DNA from: Micromonospora costi
GTDB taxonomy: Bacteria > Actinomycetota > Actinomycetes > Mycobacteriales > Micromonosporaceae
Length of the DNA stretch: 64,000 nt
Assembly (NCBI RefSeq): GCF_003626655.1
Contig: NZ_RBAN01000001.1
Span: 1,426,001-1,490,000 of the forward strand
Reading direction: 5' to 3'
Made by a program: the position numbers and the translations under genes. The notes below the pieces were generated by a model. That model saw nothing but the letters and a program-made list of their open reading frames with translations, was not told the origin of the DNA and did not search any database. Of the stretch, positions 33,404 through 43,160 are shown one piece after another. Numbering within the stretch: position 1 is the stretch's first letter; every line of letters starts with the position of its first letter.

Positions 33404-33994
33404 TCAGTTGAGCGCCACGTCCGGCGGGAAGTGGGCCACGGCGGCCATCATGCCGCCCTGCCGGCGCAGCACCATCGGCCACAGGTCGTCGGGCCGGTCG
33501 ACGAAGGCGTCACCGGGCAGCGCGTCGAGCACGAACCAGGACCCCTCCTCGATCTCCTGCTCCAGCTGCCCCGAGCCCCAGCCGGAGTAGCCGGCGAAGA
33601 CCCGGATGCCGCCGATGCTCTCCCGCAGGCGCTCCGGGTCGACCGAGAGGTCGATGGTGCCGACGGCGCCGGACACCTGGTGGAAGCCCTTGAGCCGCTT
33701 CACGGGGTGGCGCATCCGGGCCAGGCAGATGGCCGAGTCGGGCTGCACCGGGCCGCCCTCGAAGAGCACGGCGGGGTGGCGGGCCAGGTCACTCCAGTCG
33801 CCGAGCACGTCGGCCACCGGCACCTCGGTGGCGCGGTTCAGCACCACGCCCAGCGCCCCGCCGGGCTCGTGCGCCACCAGCAGCACCACCGTACGGTCGA
33901 AGTTCGGGTCCTTCAGCGCCGGAGTCGCGACCAGCAACCGCCCCGTCATCGACTCCATGGCCCGCCCGCCGATCGCCTGGCCCTCTCCTTGCAT
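33404..33994 (-). CDS. YqgE/AlgH family protein
   Basis: 196 residues with family motifs 'GRLLVATPALKDPNFDRTVVLLVAHEPGGALGVVLNR', here cut across residues ~17-55, then 'FEGGPVQPDSAICLAR' and 'FAGYSGWGSGQLEQEIEEG SWFV'. The conserved fold is known; the function is still unclear. The ATG at 33994 (MQGEGQAIGG) has GGTGGTGAG ahead of it. A later ATG (MESMTGRLL) is the alternative. It is divergent from the phosphorylase gene. Confidence 0.9.
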   Translation of the reverse strand: MQGEGQAIGGRAMESMTGRLLVATPALKDPNFDRTVVLLVAHEPGGALGVVLNRATEVPVADVLGDWSDLARHPAVLFEGGPVQPDSAICLARMRHPVKRLKGFHQVSGAVGTIDLSVDPERLRESIGGIRVFAGYSGWGSGQLEQEIEEGSWFVLDALPGDAFVDRPDDLWPMVLRRQGGMMAAVAHFPPDVALN

Positions 33995-34155
33995 CTCACC
34001 ACCCGTCACCCGTGCACCGCGGTACCGGGACAGTCGCCCTCGGGATCGTCCGGTACCCGCGCCGTCAACGCCATGCCTGGCACCATAGCCTGCGGCTGCG
34101 GTCGTGGTTAAGGTCTGACCGGCGGTGATCGGGTGCGGAAGAGGGGGCGGCGGCG

Positions 34156-34959
34156 ATGGGTCCGACGGCTGAACTCGCGGTGATCGGCGGCTCCGGTCTC
34201 TACGCCCTCCTCGACGGCGCCACCGAGCACGAGGTGGAGACCCCGTACGGGCCACCGTCGGACGTGGTGACGATCGCCGAGGTCGGCGGCCGGCGGGTGG
34301 CGTTCCTGCCCCGCCACGGTAGGGACCACCGGTACCCGCCGCACCTGATCCCGTACCGGGCCAACCTCTGGGCGCTGCGGTCGCTGGGCGTACGCCAGGT
34401 GCTGGCGCCGTGCGCCGTCGGCGGGCTGCGTCCGGACCTCGGCCCGGGCAGCGTCGTCGTGCCCGACCAGCTGATCGACCGCACGAGCGGCCGCGTGCAG
34501 ACCTACTACGACCGGGGCGCGGTGCACGTGCCGTTCGCGGATCCCTACTGCCCTGACGGCCGCCGTACGCTGCTGGCCGCCGCGGCCGGTCGGGGGGTGC
34601 CGGCGGTCGACGGCGGCACGGTGGTGGTGGTCGAGGGTCCACGCTTCTCGACCCGCGCCGAGTCCCGCTGGTACGCCGCGGTCGGCGGCACTGTCGTCAA
34701 CATGACCGGGCACCCGGAGGCCGTCCTCGCCCGCGAGTTGGCGCTCTGCTATTCCGCCGTGGCGCTCGTCACCGACCTGGACGCCGGCCTGACCGTCGGC
34801 GAGTCGGTCACCCAGGAGGAGGTGTTCCGGGTCTTCGCCGAGAACACCGACCGGCTGCGCGGCGTGCTGCTGGACGCGCTCGCCGCCCTGCCCACCGAAC
34901 GGGACTGCGCCTGCGGTCACGCGCTGGACGGCATCCGGTTGCCGTTCACGCTGCCCTGA
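34156..34959 (+). CDS. mtnP: S-methyl-5'-thioadenosine (or related nucleoside) phosphorylase
   Basis: 267 residues of the PNP/MTAP family: 'AVIGGSGLYALLDGA' at the N-terminus, phosphate-site 'LPRHGRDHRYPPHLIPYRANLWAL', and substrate-site 'VVEGPRFSTRAESRWYAAVGGTVVNMTGHPEA'. It splits methylthioadenosine by phosphorolysis to adenine and methylthioribose 1-phosphate in the methionine-salvage route. Specificity for related nucleosides cannot be excluded. GAGGGGG before the ATG is the ribosome site. Confidence 0.88.
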   Translation: MGPTAELAVIGGSGLYALLDGATEHEVETPYGPPSDVVTIAEVGGRRVAFLPRHGRDHRYPPHLIPYRANLWALRSLGVRQVLAPCAVGGLRPDLGPGSVVVPDQLIDRTSGRVQTYYDRGAVHVPFADPYCPDGRRTLLAAAAGRGVPAVDGGTVVVVEGPRFSTRAESRWYAAVGGTVVNMTGHPEAVLARELALCYSAVALVTDLDAGLTVGESVTQEEVFRVFAENTDRLRGVLLDALAALPTERDCACGHALDGIRLPFTLP

Positions 34960-35080
34960 GGCGCTCGGCACACAGCAGCGAAACGCCCTAACTGCCCGGC
35001 CTGTCCCGATAGATTCGGGAGGTCGGGGGCCGCCACCTCCGGCGAGCCGCAGCACGCGCCGGACACGGAGGCAGGTGGCG

Positions 35081-36676
35081 ATGGCAACGGTCCGGGACAC
35101 GACGTACGACCTGCTGCGGGACCTCGGCATGACCACCGTCTTCGGCAACCCTGGCTCGACGGAGGAGCCGTTCCTCCAGGAGTTCCCGGCCGACTTCCAC
35201 TACGTGCTGGCCCTGCACGAGGCGTCCGCGGTGGGGATCGCCGACGGGTACGCCCAGGCCACCGGCCGGCCCGCGCACGTGAACCTGCACACGGCCCCCG
35301 GCACCGGCAACGGCATGGGCAACCTGGTGACCGCCTGGCACAACAAGACCCCGCTCATCCTCACCGCCGGCCAGCAGAGCCGGGAGATGCTGCTGCTCGA
35401 ACCCCGCCTGACCAGCCGCCGCGCCGCCGAACTCACCCAGCCGTACGTGAAGTGGGCGTACGAGCCGGTGCGCGCCCAGGACATCCCGGCCGCGCTGCTG
35501 CGGGCGTACGCCACCGCCGTGCAGCCGCCCTCCGGCCCGGTCTTCCTCTCGTTGCCGCTGGACGACTGGGCGCAGCCCGCCGACCCGCCACCACCCCTGC
35601 GCTCGGTGGCCACCCGGTACGCCCCCGACCCGGAGCAACTGGGCCACTTCGCGGCCGTACTGGCCGCCAGCCGCTCCCCCGCTCTGGTCTTCGGTGCGGC
35701 GGTGGACCGCGCCGACGGCTGGCCGCTCGCCGCGTCGCTGGCCGAGCGGTTGGCCGCACCCGCCTGGTCGGCCCCCGCACCGGAGCGCGCCGGGTTCCCC
35801 GAGGACCACCCGCACTTCCGTGGGGTGCTGCCGTTCGCCATCGGCCCGCTCGCCGAGGCCCTGCACGGGCACGACACGGTGCTCGTCGTCGGCGCTCCGG
35901 TCTTCCGCTACTACCCGTACGTCCCGGGCGCCTACCTGCCCGACGGCGCCCGGCTGCTGCACGTCACCGACGACCCGGACGAGGCCGCCCGGGCGCCCGT
36001 CGGCGACAGCCTGCTCGCCGACCCCGGGCTGGCCCTGGCGGCCCTCATCGACCTGCTGCCCGCCACGGACCGGACGCCGCCCGAGCCCCGCCCGGCGCCC
36101 ACACCGCCGGAGATCACCCGGCCGCTCAGCGCCGACGCGCTCTTCGCCTCCCTGGCCCACCACTGGCCCGACGGCGGGGTGCTGGTCCAGGAAACCCCGT
36201 CCAATCTGCCCGCGCTGCGCCGCCAGCTGCGGATCACCCGGCCCTCGTCGTACTTCACGATGGCGAGCGGCGGCCTGGGGTACGGGCTGCCGGCCGCGGT
36301 GGGTGTCGCGCTGGCCGAGCGGGACACGGGGCGCGGCCGGCCGGTCGTCGCGGTGATCGGTGACGGCTCCTTCCACTACTCGGTGCAGGCACTCTGGACC
36401 GCCGCGCGGTTGCGGCTGCCGCTGGCCGTCGTGGTGCCCGTGAACCAGCAGTACGCGATCCTCAAGGCGTTCGCCGAGCTCAAGGAGACGCCCGGCGTGC
36501 CCGGGCTGGACCTGCCCGGCCTCGACATCACGGCGGTCGCCGCCGGGTACGGGTGCGCGACCGCCGTGGTGGAGACCCCGGAGGAACTCGGCGACGCGCT
36601 CGCCACCGCGCTGCGCCGGGACGGGCCGACCGTCCTACCGGTACCGATCACCACCGACCTGCCACGGATCATCTGA
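35081..36676 (+). CDS. Benzoylformate-decarboxylase-like ThDP enzyme
   Basis: 531 residues with the three ThDP-enzyme domains. Ser26 (FGNPGS), Glu47 (LHEAS) and His70 (NLHTAPGTGNGMG) sit exactly where the Pseudomonas putida enzyme has its catalytic residues. The fourth, His281 in that enzyme's 'RYHQYDPG', is Tyr278 here ('RYYPYVPG'). The ThDP/Mg motif 'GDGSFHYSVQALWTAARLRL' is intact. A 2-oxo-acid decarboxylase or carboligase is likely, but true benzoylformate activity is doubtful. The ATG at 35081 lies nine bases after GGAGG; a GTG at 35075 is in frame. Confidence 0.85.
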   Translation: MATVRDTTYDLLRDLGMTTVFGNPGSTEEPFLQEFPADFHYVLALHEASAVGIADGYAQATGRPAHVNLHTAPGTGNGMGNLVTAWHNKTPLILTAGQQSREMLLLEPRLTSRRAAELTQPYVKWAYEPVRAQDIPAALLRAYATAVQPPSGPVFLSLPLDDWAQPADPPPPLRSVATRYAPDPEQLGHFAAVLAASRSPALVFGAAVDRADGWPLAASLAERLAAPAWSAPAPERAGFPEDHPHFRGVLPFAIGPLAEALHGHDTVLVVGAPVFRYYPYVPGAYLPDGARLLHVTDDPDEAARAPVGDSLLADPGLALAALIDLLPATDRTPPEPRPAPTPPEITRPLSADALFASLAHHWPDGGVLVQETPSNLPALRRQLRITRPSSYFTMASGGLGYGLPAAVGVALAERDTGRGRPVVAVIGDGSFHYSVQALWTAARLRLPLAVVVPVNQQYAILKAFAELKETPGVPGLDLPGLDITAVAAGYGCATAVVETPEELGDALATALRRDGPTVLPVPITTDLPRII

Positions 36677-36727
36677 CGCCGCGGATGCCACCCGGCGCAC
36701 GCCCTCCGGCTCGCCGGCGCGCCGATT

Positions 36728-37702
36728 TCAGCGCGGAGCGATCCGCAGCGGCGTGCCGGTGAGCACGTCCAGCACCGGCCGGGCACCCAGTGGCGCCTTC
36801 AGCGTGACGGTGACCGGTTCGAGCTTCAGTTGCTCGGTGCAGACGTCCGCGCTCGTCGTGACCAGGCCGCCCACCACGACCGCGCCGTCGTGCTCCTGCA
36901 CGATCGGCGTGATCTCCGTGTCGCAGGCGCCAACCCCCAGGCGGTACGTGAGGCGTACGCCGTCGACCGACTCGATGTCCTGCGCGCCGACGAACCCGGT
37001 GGGGGCCGGTCGGGAGGGCGCGCTGGGCTCGGGCACGGCGCCGACCGCCTCGGGGGCGACCGCCAGTCGGGCAACCGGGCTCCGCAGCTCGTCCACCGTG
37101 AACAGCCACGCGGGCACCTGCGCCTCGCCCCGGCTCGTGAGCACGGACGCGGTGCCGAGCCGCACGCCGGTGACCGTGAGCGGCGTACAGGTGGACTGCG
37201 GCGCGCTGGTCGCCCACCCGTCCGGTCCCGGCTCGATGGTGGGCCCGTCCTTCGGCAGCGGCGGCACCTGCGGCCGCCCCTCGCACACCGGCGGGTCGCC
37301 CTGGTCCAGTTGCCGGTACGCCTCGGCGGCGCTGACCAGCGGGACCGTCAGCGTGCCGTCCGGGAAGCGGATGGCGCCGTCGGCCGGCCGCTCGCCGGGA
37401 AGGGCGATCTGGTCCCGGTACCAGCCGGCCCGGAAGGCGGTCTCGGTGTCCGGGGTGAAACCCGGGTCGCCGGTGAGCAGGGTCGGCCCCTCCAGCGGCA
37501 CGTACCCGCCGGTCCACGCGGGCCCCGGCCGCCACGCCTCGGCCACCTCCGCGGCCCGCTGGTGGAACGCCTCCGAACGGTGGTCCACGCTGGTGCTGCC
37601 CACGGGGCCGGTCGGGGCGACGGCGGGCTCGGAGCCGGCGGGTGCGCACCCGGCGGCCAGCATCAGCAGGGGCAGACCCAGCAGGACGGCTGATCGACGC
37701 AT
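36728..37702 (-). CDS. Secreted lipoprotein, function unknown
   Basis: 324 residues. A short signal peptide ends in the lipobox 'LMLAAGC', so it is lipidated at Cys19 and held at the outer face of the membrane. The mature part is Pro/Val-rich with scattered Cys, and no recognised domain. It is 53 bases downstream of the hemerythrin-like gene and may share its transcript. Confidence 0.8.
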   Translation of the reverse strand: MRRSAVLLGLPLLMLAAGCAPAGSEPAVAPTGPVGSTSVDHRSEAFHQRAAEVAEAWRPGPAWTGGYVPLEGPTLLTGDPGFTPDTETAFRAGWYRDQIALPGERPADGAIRFPDGTLTVPLVSAAEAYRQLDQGDPPVCEGRPQVPPLPKDGPTIEPGPDGWATSAPQSTCTPLTVTGVRLGTASVLTSRGEAQVPAWLFTVDELRSPVARLAVAPEAVGAVPEPSAPSRPAPTGFVGAQDIESVDGVRLTYRLGVGACDTEITPIVQEHDGAVVVGGLVTTSADVCTEQLKLEPVTVTLKAPLGARPVLDVLTGTPLRIAPR

Positions 37703-37755
37703 GCCCGGTTCGACGGGCCGCCCGGCCGGCCGGTTCCCGGTGCGGCCCGTCCTCG

Positions 37756-38229
37756 TCAGGTCTCGCCGCCGAGGTCCGTCTGGTACGCCTGCCAGAGCAG
37801 GTCGGCGCCGCGCTGCCGGTGCCGGGAGAACGTCCGCAGCAGATGCTCGGCCAGGCCGCGCAGTTCGTCCGCCGACACGCCGGGCACCTCCGCGGCGTGC
37901 TGGAGGGCGGTGAGCACCCCGGCGATCGCCGCGTGTTCCCGGGTGAGCAGGCGCACCCCGCGGTCCAGCCGGGGTGCCTGCGCGAGGAGTTCGGCGTAGA
38001 GGCCGCCGGGTCCCTCGGTGACCCGCACATGGTCGGCGAAGTCCTCGCGGACCGGCACCAGGCGGGTCAGCACCTGCTCCCGCCAGCGCGGCGCGCCGGG
38101 CGGTACGGCCAGTGCCCGGGCGAGGCCGTGCAGGTCGCCGAGGAGGGTGGCGTGGTGCGGCCGGCGACCGGCGGGCGGCCGGGGCGCCCAGGTGACGGCT
38201 GACGGTTGCCGGATCGGTTGGGTGACCAT
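37756..38229 (-). CDS. Hemerythrin-like domain protein
   Basis: 157 residues, mostly helical, with His residues spaced as in HHE domains ('HHATLLGDLHGLARAL', 'DFADHVRVTEGPGG', 'LTREHAAIAGVLTAL', 'FSRHRQRGADLLWQAY'). The pattern is weaker than in the HHE protein at 25831-26328; di-iron binding is an inference. Strong GGGAGGTG ribosome site before the ATG at 38229. It probably forms an operon with the lipoprotein gene. Confidence 0.75.
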   Translation of the reverse strand: MVTQPIRQPSAVTWAPRPPAGRRPHHATLLGDLHGLARALAVPPGAPRWREQVLTRLVPVREDFADHVRVTEGPGGLYAELLAQAPRLDRGVRLLTREHAAIAGVLTALQHAAEVPGVSADELRGLAEHLLRTFSRHRQRGADLLWQAYQTDLGGET

Positions 38230-38394
38230 CGGGCACCTCCCGCGCTGCGTCTGAGGCGTACGCCGATGGTGAACCTGTCGTGGCCGCCTGTCCAGAGGCC
38301 CGGGTCGCCTCATCCGTCCCGTGGGCACCATCGTTCTCGCAGGTCACATCGGTTACAGGGTACGGCCGGGGCCCGCGGGGCCCCGGAGACGACC

Positions 38395-38426
38395 GTGCGC
38401 CCCGGTCCGGGTGGACCGGGGCGCAC
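38395..38426 (-). terminator. Terminator of tmRNA
   Basis: Perfect 14-bp stem (GTGCGCCCCGGTCC and complement) with a 4-base loop, eight bases beyond the tmRNA 3' CCA. A second 9-bp hairpin follows at 38366-38386. Confidence 0.88.
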
Positions 38427-38433
38427 AGCCTGG

Positions 38434-38809
38434 TGGTGGAGGTGCCGGGAATCGAACCCGGGTCCTTCGCCGCCTTGTCAGGGCTTCTCCGAGCGCAGCT
38501 CGCTGTGCCTCTACTCGGCCCCTCCGATCACGCGAGCGAGTCGGTGTGACGGGCCCAGTCGCTGATTGATCTCGCCGCACGGACCCCGCGACCGGGTCCG
38601 ATTGGCCAGCCTCCTAGCTGATGCCGGCTAGCTGGGTCGAAGGCACTCCCAGGCCGACAGACTTGCTACTCGCCTCAGGCGGCGAGAGCGAAGTCAGCGC
38701 GATTGTTCTTGGCGCTTATTGGTTTCCGACGACCGATTCACGAGACGACGTCGGCTTCCTCGGCTCGCTTCCCCTGCCGCAACGCACGAAGTCGAAACCA
38801 GTCACCCCC
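38434..38809 (-). ncRNA. ssrA: tmRNA (transfer-messenger RNA)
   Basis: 376 nt. The 5' end GGGGGTG pairs with CACCTCC before the encoded 3' ACCA, and this acceptor has the G:U pair of tRNA-Ala. The T-arm GGGTTCGATTCCC is intact. An internal open frame encodes the tag AKNNRADFALAA followed by TGA, ending in the ALAA proteolysis signal. It rescues stalled ribosomes with SmpB, whose gene lies about 100 bases upstream on the same strand. Confidence 0.97.
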
Positions 38810-38913
38810 TCGACAGGCTGCCGGTTCGGCAGCACCGTCTAGCCTAACGCCTGCCGCAACGGGTTTCATCCCGAGCCCCGGCCCGGCACGCCGACCCGGA
38901 CGAAGCAGACAGA

Positions 38914-39393
38914 TCAGTCATCCATGCCCTTGCCGCGCCGACCCGAGACCCGGGCGATCTCCCGGTCCGCGTCCCGCTTGGCGAGGTCCTGCCGCTTGTC
39001 GTACGACTTCTTACCCTTGGCCAGGCCGATCTCCACCTTGGCCCAGCCGTCGGAGAAGTAGACCTGCAACGGCACCAGGGTCAGACCGGCCTCGCGGGTC
39101 TTGCCGATCAGCCGGTCGATCTCCAGCCGCTTGAGCAGCAGCTTGCGCGTACGCCGCGGCTCGTGGTTGGTCCACGTGCCCTGCACGTACTCCGGGATGT
39201 GCATGCCGTGCAGGTAGAGCTCGCCGTTGCGCTCCTGCGCGAACGCGTCGACCAGTGAGGCACGCCCGGCCCGCAGCGACTTGACCTCGGTGCCGGTCAG
39301 CGCCATGCCCGCCTCGTACGTGTCGAGGATGGCGTAGTCGTGCCGCGCCTTGCGGTTGGAGGCGACGACCTTACGTCCCTTTTCCCGTGGCAT
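38914..39393 (-). CDS. smpB: SsrA-binding protein SmpB
   Basis: 159 residues with the family blocks '[21 protein letters not shown]', split around the first strand, '[20 protein letters not shown]', '[23 protein letters not shown]' and the basic C-terminal tail '[23 protein letters not shown]' that enters the mRNA channel. It delivers tmRNA to stalled ribosomes. GGGAGGTGG precedes the ATG. It is followed by ssrA on the same strand and preceded by a strong terminator that separates it from ftsX. Confidence 0.97.
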   Translation of the reverse strand: MPREKGRKVVASNRKARHDYAILDTYEAGMALTGTEVKSLRAGRASLVDAFAQERNGELYLHGMHIPEYVQGTWTNHEPRRTRKLLLKRLEIDRLIGKTREAGLTLVPLQVYFSDGWAKVEIGLAKGKKSYDKRQDLAKRDADREIARVSGRRGKGMDD

Positions 39394-39471
39394 CGGCGCC
39401 ACCTCCCTTCGGTTCGTGCCGGCGGCCGGGCGACCCGGCCGGACGGCGGAGATCATGCTACCGGAATCACA

Positions 39472-39512
39472 AGGGCCCTCCCGCGCCGTTTATTCCGGCG
39501 CGGGAGGGCCCT
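39472..39512 (-). terminator. Strong terminator between ftsX and smpB
   Basis: Perfect 17-bp stem (AGGGCCCTCCCGCGCCG and complement) with a 7-base AT-rich loop, 32 bases after the ftsX stop. Confidence 0.9.
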
Positions 39513-39543
39513 GGCGACGATGCCCGGACGACCCGTACGGCGA

Positions 39544-40419
39544 CTAGACCCGCAGGTAGAAGCGGAGCGTCACCCAGGCGGTGACGGCGCTGACCAGCCC
39601 GCCGACGACAGCCATGAACGGGAAGACGAAGAGGATGTCACCCCAGCTGACCGGCGAGAGCAGACCCTGCAGCGCCTCCAGTGATCCGTCGAAGAGCAGA
39701 TACTTCGCCAGGATCAGGGCGACCAGGCCCAGCAACGCGCCGATCAGACCGGCGACCACCGCCTCCAGCACGAACGGCGCCTGGATGAACCAGTTGGACG
39801 CGCCGACCAGCTTCATGACCGCGACCTCACGCCGCTTGCTGTACGCGGCCACCTGGATGGTGTTCGCGACCAGCAACAGGGCGGCGATGGCCATCACGAT
39901 CGCGGCCGCGAGCGCGATGTTCTGGATCGCCGTGAGGATGTCGAAGATCTTGTCGAGCAGACGACTCTGGTCAACGATCTCGTCGACCCCCTCGGTGTCC
40001 TTGTACTGGTCGTAGATGTCCTTGTACTGCTCCGGGTTGTTCAGCTTGATCCGGAACGACTCGGGCAGCTGGTCCGGCTTCACGGCGTTCACCAGGTCCG
40101 GCGCGTCCTGGTACATCTCCTTGAAGCGCTTGTACGCCTCGTCCTTGTTGACGTACAGGACCTCCTTCACCAGGGGGTCGCTCTTCAACTTGGCGTCCAG
40201 GTCGGTGCGCTGCTGCTCGGACACCTCCTGGGTCAGGAAGATCGACACCTGGATGTTCTTGTAGTAGAGGTCCTTCATGTCGTCGACCTGGCGGTACATG
40301 AGACCGCTGGCGCCGAGCATGGTCAGGGAGACCGCCATCGTGATGATCATCGCGATGGTCATGGTCACATTGCGCCACAGTCCGACCAGTACCTCGGACA
40401 GGACGTACTTCATCCGCAT
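39544..40419 (-). CDS. ftsX: Cell-division ABC permease FtsX
   Basis: 291 residues with four membrane segments: one near the N-terminus (MTIAMIITMAVSLTMLG), then an extracellular domain of ~120 residues, then three at the C-terminus. 'KRREVAVMKLVGASNWFIQAPF' is the family motif that contacts FtsE. FtsEX transmits ATP-driven changes to peptidoglycan hydrolases at the septum. GGAGGA lies seven bases before the ATG. It is 71 bases downstream of ftsE. Confidence 0.97.
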   Translation of the reverse strand: MRMKYVLSEVLVGLWRNVTMTIAMIITMAVSLTMLGASGLMYRQVDDMKDLYYKNIQVSIFLTQEVSEQQRTDLDAKLKSDPLVKEVLYVNKDEAYKRFKEMYQDAPDLVNAVKPDQLPESFRIKLNNPEQYKDIYDQYKDTEGVDEIVDQSRLLDKIFDILTAIQNIALAAAIVMAIAALLLVANTIQVAAYSKRREVAVMKLVGASNWFIQAPFVLEAVVAGLIGALLGLVALILAKYLLFDGSLEALQGLLSPVSWGDILFVFPFMAVVGGLVSAVTAWVTLRFYLRV

Positions 40420-40490
40420 CGGGAATTCCTCCGGGTCTCCGGCATGAGGTGTTCGTCGTCAGGTCGTACGGCAGGGGTGGGAGGGTCGGC

Positions 40491-41171
<681 letters not shown>

Positions 41172-41289
41172 GGGTGGTGAGTCTACGCGGTGTAACCGGA
41201 GAGCCAAGCCCCACGCCCCGCCGATGCGGAGCGCGTCATCGATTTAGCCGGTTGTGCGGAGATCGACGACGCGCAGCGCCCACGGGCCG

Positions 41290-42411
41290 TCACGCATTGT
41301 CGCCGGCAAGCTCCCGCTGCTTACGCCAACGGATTCCGGCCTCGATGAAGTCGTCCAGATCGCCGTCGAAGACCGCGCTCGGATTGCCGGTCTCCTGCTC
41401 GGTTCGGAGATCCTTCACCATCTGATACGGGTGCAGGACGTACGAGCGCATCTGGTCGCCCCACGAGCCGGCCGCCTCGGTCTTGAGGCCCTGCAGCTTC
41501 GCCTGCTCCTCCTGGCGCTTGCGCTCCAGCAGCCGGGCCTGGAGCACCCGCAGCGCGGACGCCTTGTTCTGCAGCTGGGACTTCTCGTTCTGGCAGGTCA
41601 CCACGATCCCGGTGGGAATGTGCGTGATCCGCACGGCCGAGTCGGTGGTGTTGACGCTCTGCCCACCGGGGCCCGAGGAGCGGTAGACGTCGATCCGCAT
41701 CTCGTTCTCGGGGATGTCGATGTGGTCGGTCTGCTCCACGACCGGCAGCACCTCGACGCCCGCGAAGCTGGTCTGCCGACGACCCTGGTTGTCGAACGGG
41801 CTGATCCGGACCAGCCGGTGGGTGCCCGACTCGACACTGAGCGTGCCGTAGGCGTAGGGGACCTTGACCGTGAAGGTCGCCGACTTGAGGCCCGCCTCCT
41901 CGGCGTACGAGGTCTCGTAGACCTCGGTCGGGTAGCCGTGCCGCTCCGCCCAGCGCAGGTACATCCGCAGCAGCATCTCGGCGAAGTCCGCGGCGTCCAC
42001 ACCGCCGGCGCCGGCGCGGATCGCGACCAGGGCCTCCCGGGAGTCGTACTCGCCGGAGAGGAGGGTGCGCACCTCCATCTCCTGGATGGCCTTGGTCAGC
42101 CCGGTGATCTCGCCCTCCACCTCGGCGAGCACGCCGGGGTCGGACTCCGCCTCGGCCAGCTCCAGCAGCACCTGCGCGTCGTCGAGACGGGAGCGCAGGC
42201 TGGAGAGCTTGCTGATCTCGCCGTTGACGTACGACAGCCGGGAGGTCACCTCCTGCGCCTTGGCCTGGTCGTCCCAGAGATCCGGTGCGGAGGCCTCCTG
42301 CTCCAGCCGGGCCTTGTCCTCCCGCAGCCGGTCGAGATCGAGGACAGCCTCGATGTTGCGCAGGGTGGCGTCGAGTTCCTTGAGCTGTTCGGCGATGTCG
42401 GCAGCGGTCAC
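41290..42411 (-). CDS. prfB: Peptide chain release factor 2
   Basis: 373 residues. The tripeptide anticodon SPF (in '[12 protein letters not shown]') marks RF2, reading UAA and UGA. The GGQ motif is in '[17 protein letters not shown]'. The N-terminal helical domain is complete. There is no programmed +1 frameshift as in E. coli: the frame is continuous. The GTG at 42411 was chosen; a TTG nine bases upstream is also open. It is followed by ftsE-ftsX as in other actinobacteria. Confidence 0.96.
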   Translation of the reverse strand: MTAADIAEQLKELDATLRNIEAVLDLDRLREDKARLEQEASAPDLWDDQAKAQEVTSRLSYVNGEISKLSSLRSRLDDAQVLLELAEAESDPGVLAEVEGEITGLTKAIQEMEVRTLLSGEYDSREALVAIRAGAGGVDAADFAEMLLRMYLRWAERHGYPTEVYETSYAEEAGLKSATFTVKVPYAYGTLSVESGTHRLVRISPFDNQGRRQTSFAGVEVLPVVEQTDHIDIPENEMRIDVYRSSGPGGQSVNTTDSAVRITHIPTGIVVTCQNEKSQLQNKASALRVLQARLLERKRQEEQAKLQGLKTEAAGSWGDQMRSYVLHPYQMVKDLRTEQETGNPSAVFDGDLDDFIEAGIRWRKQRELAGDNA

Positions 42412-42487
42412 GACAGACAAGCGTACTGCGACGGCGGACCCGTGGGCCTGCGAGCCCCGCGGTCCGGCGAAAAGATCCGGCCGGGGG

Positions 42488-43003
42488 TCACCCGACGGGG
42501 GCGGTCTTCAGCCAGGACAGCGCCGCCTTGTGGTAGGCGACGGCGAACTCCAGGGCGCTCGCGTCGTACGTCTCGCCGTCCCGCTTCGCGTTCTTGACCT
42601 GCTCGCGGACCTGGGCCAGCGCCTCGGTGTGGTACTCGTTGGCCTGGGCGTAGAGGTTCTTGAGCTGGCTCGCCGAGTGCAGGTTGCCGAAGGCCATCCG
42701 CAGGGCGATCGGGTTGCGGATCGTGTCGCGCCCGGGGTTTTCGGCCAACCACCTCGAGAATGTCCGTTTCCCGGCGGCAGTGATCGCGTACGGCTGACTC
42801 AACCGCGGCCCCGGCTTGCCGAGCCGCACCAGACCCCGTTCGGCCAGCACCGGCAACTCGCGGTAGACCTGGCTGCGGGTCATCGACCAGTACGGCGCCA
42901 GACGGCGCTCAGCGGCGGCCATCAGCTGACCGCCTGTCATCGGCCCCTCGTGCAGCAGCCCGAGGAGGGCCGCCGCAGTGGGGTTGACTCCGGAATCCGC
43001 CAT
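42488..43003 (-). CDS. PadR-family transcriptional regulator
   Basis: 171 residues. The N-terminal winged helix '[22 protein letters not shown]...[19 protein letters not shown]' followed by '[17 protein letters not shown]' is the PadR signature; a helical dimerisation domain follows. Targets are unknown. The start is MADSGVNPT at 43003; an in-frame ATG six bases upstream is possible, and neither has a ribosome site. Confidence 0.88.
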   Translation of the reverse strand: MADSGVNPTAAALLGLLHEGPMTGGQLMAAAERRLAPYWSMTRSQVYRELPVLAERGLVRLGKPGPRLSQPYAITAAGKRTFSRWLAENPGRDTIRNPIALRMAFGNLHSASQLKNLYAQANEYHTEALAQVREQVKNAKRDGETYDASALEFAVAYHKAALSWLKTAPVG

Positions 43004-43113
43004 GGGCATTACGCTGCCACTTTGCCGACGCGACGTCCAGGATTTGGCGGTTTGCCACCCGACAGGACTTCCAATGTGCACTGTCGGCGGACGACAGTCC
43101 GTTGAGGCGCCGA

Positions 43114-43152
43114 CGTCGAGGGGCCTCCTGCCCGGCAGGAGGCCCCTCGACG
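43114..43152 (-). terminator. Terminator after pruA
   Basis: Near-perfect 39-bp palindrome (arms CGTCGAGGGGCCTCCTGCC and complement around one base), nine bases after the pruA stop. In RNA a 16-17-bp stem with a small loop is expected. Confidence 0.88.
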
Positions 43153-43160
43153 GACGGCGG

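Noticed and set aside
38810..38860. A definite tmRNA promoter
   Set aside because: TAGGCT and TGAAAC are present upstream at a workable spacing, but the match is weak and the precursor's 5' end is unknown, so I did not call it.
41290..42420. Programmed frameshift in prfB
   Set aside because: The reading frame is continuous from the N-terminal helical domain through SPF and GGQ, with no internal TGA.
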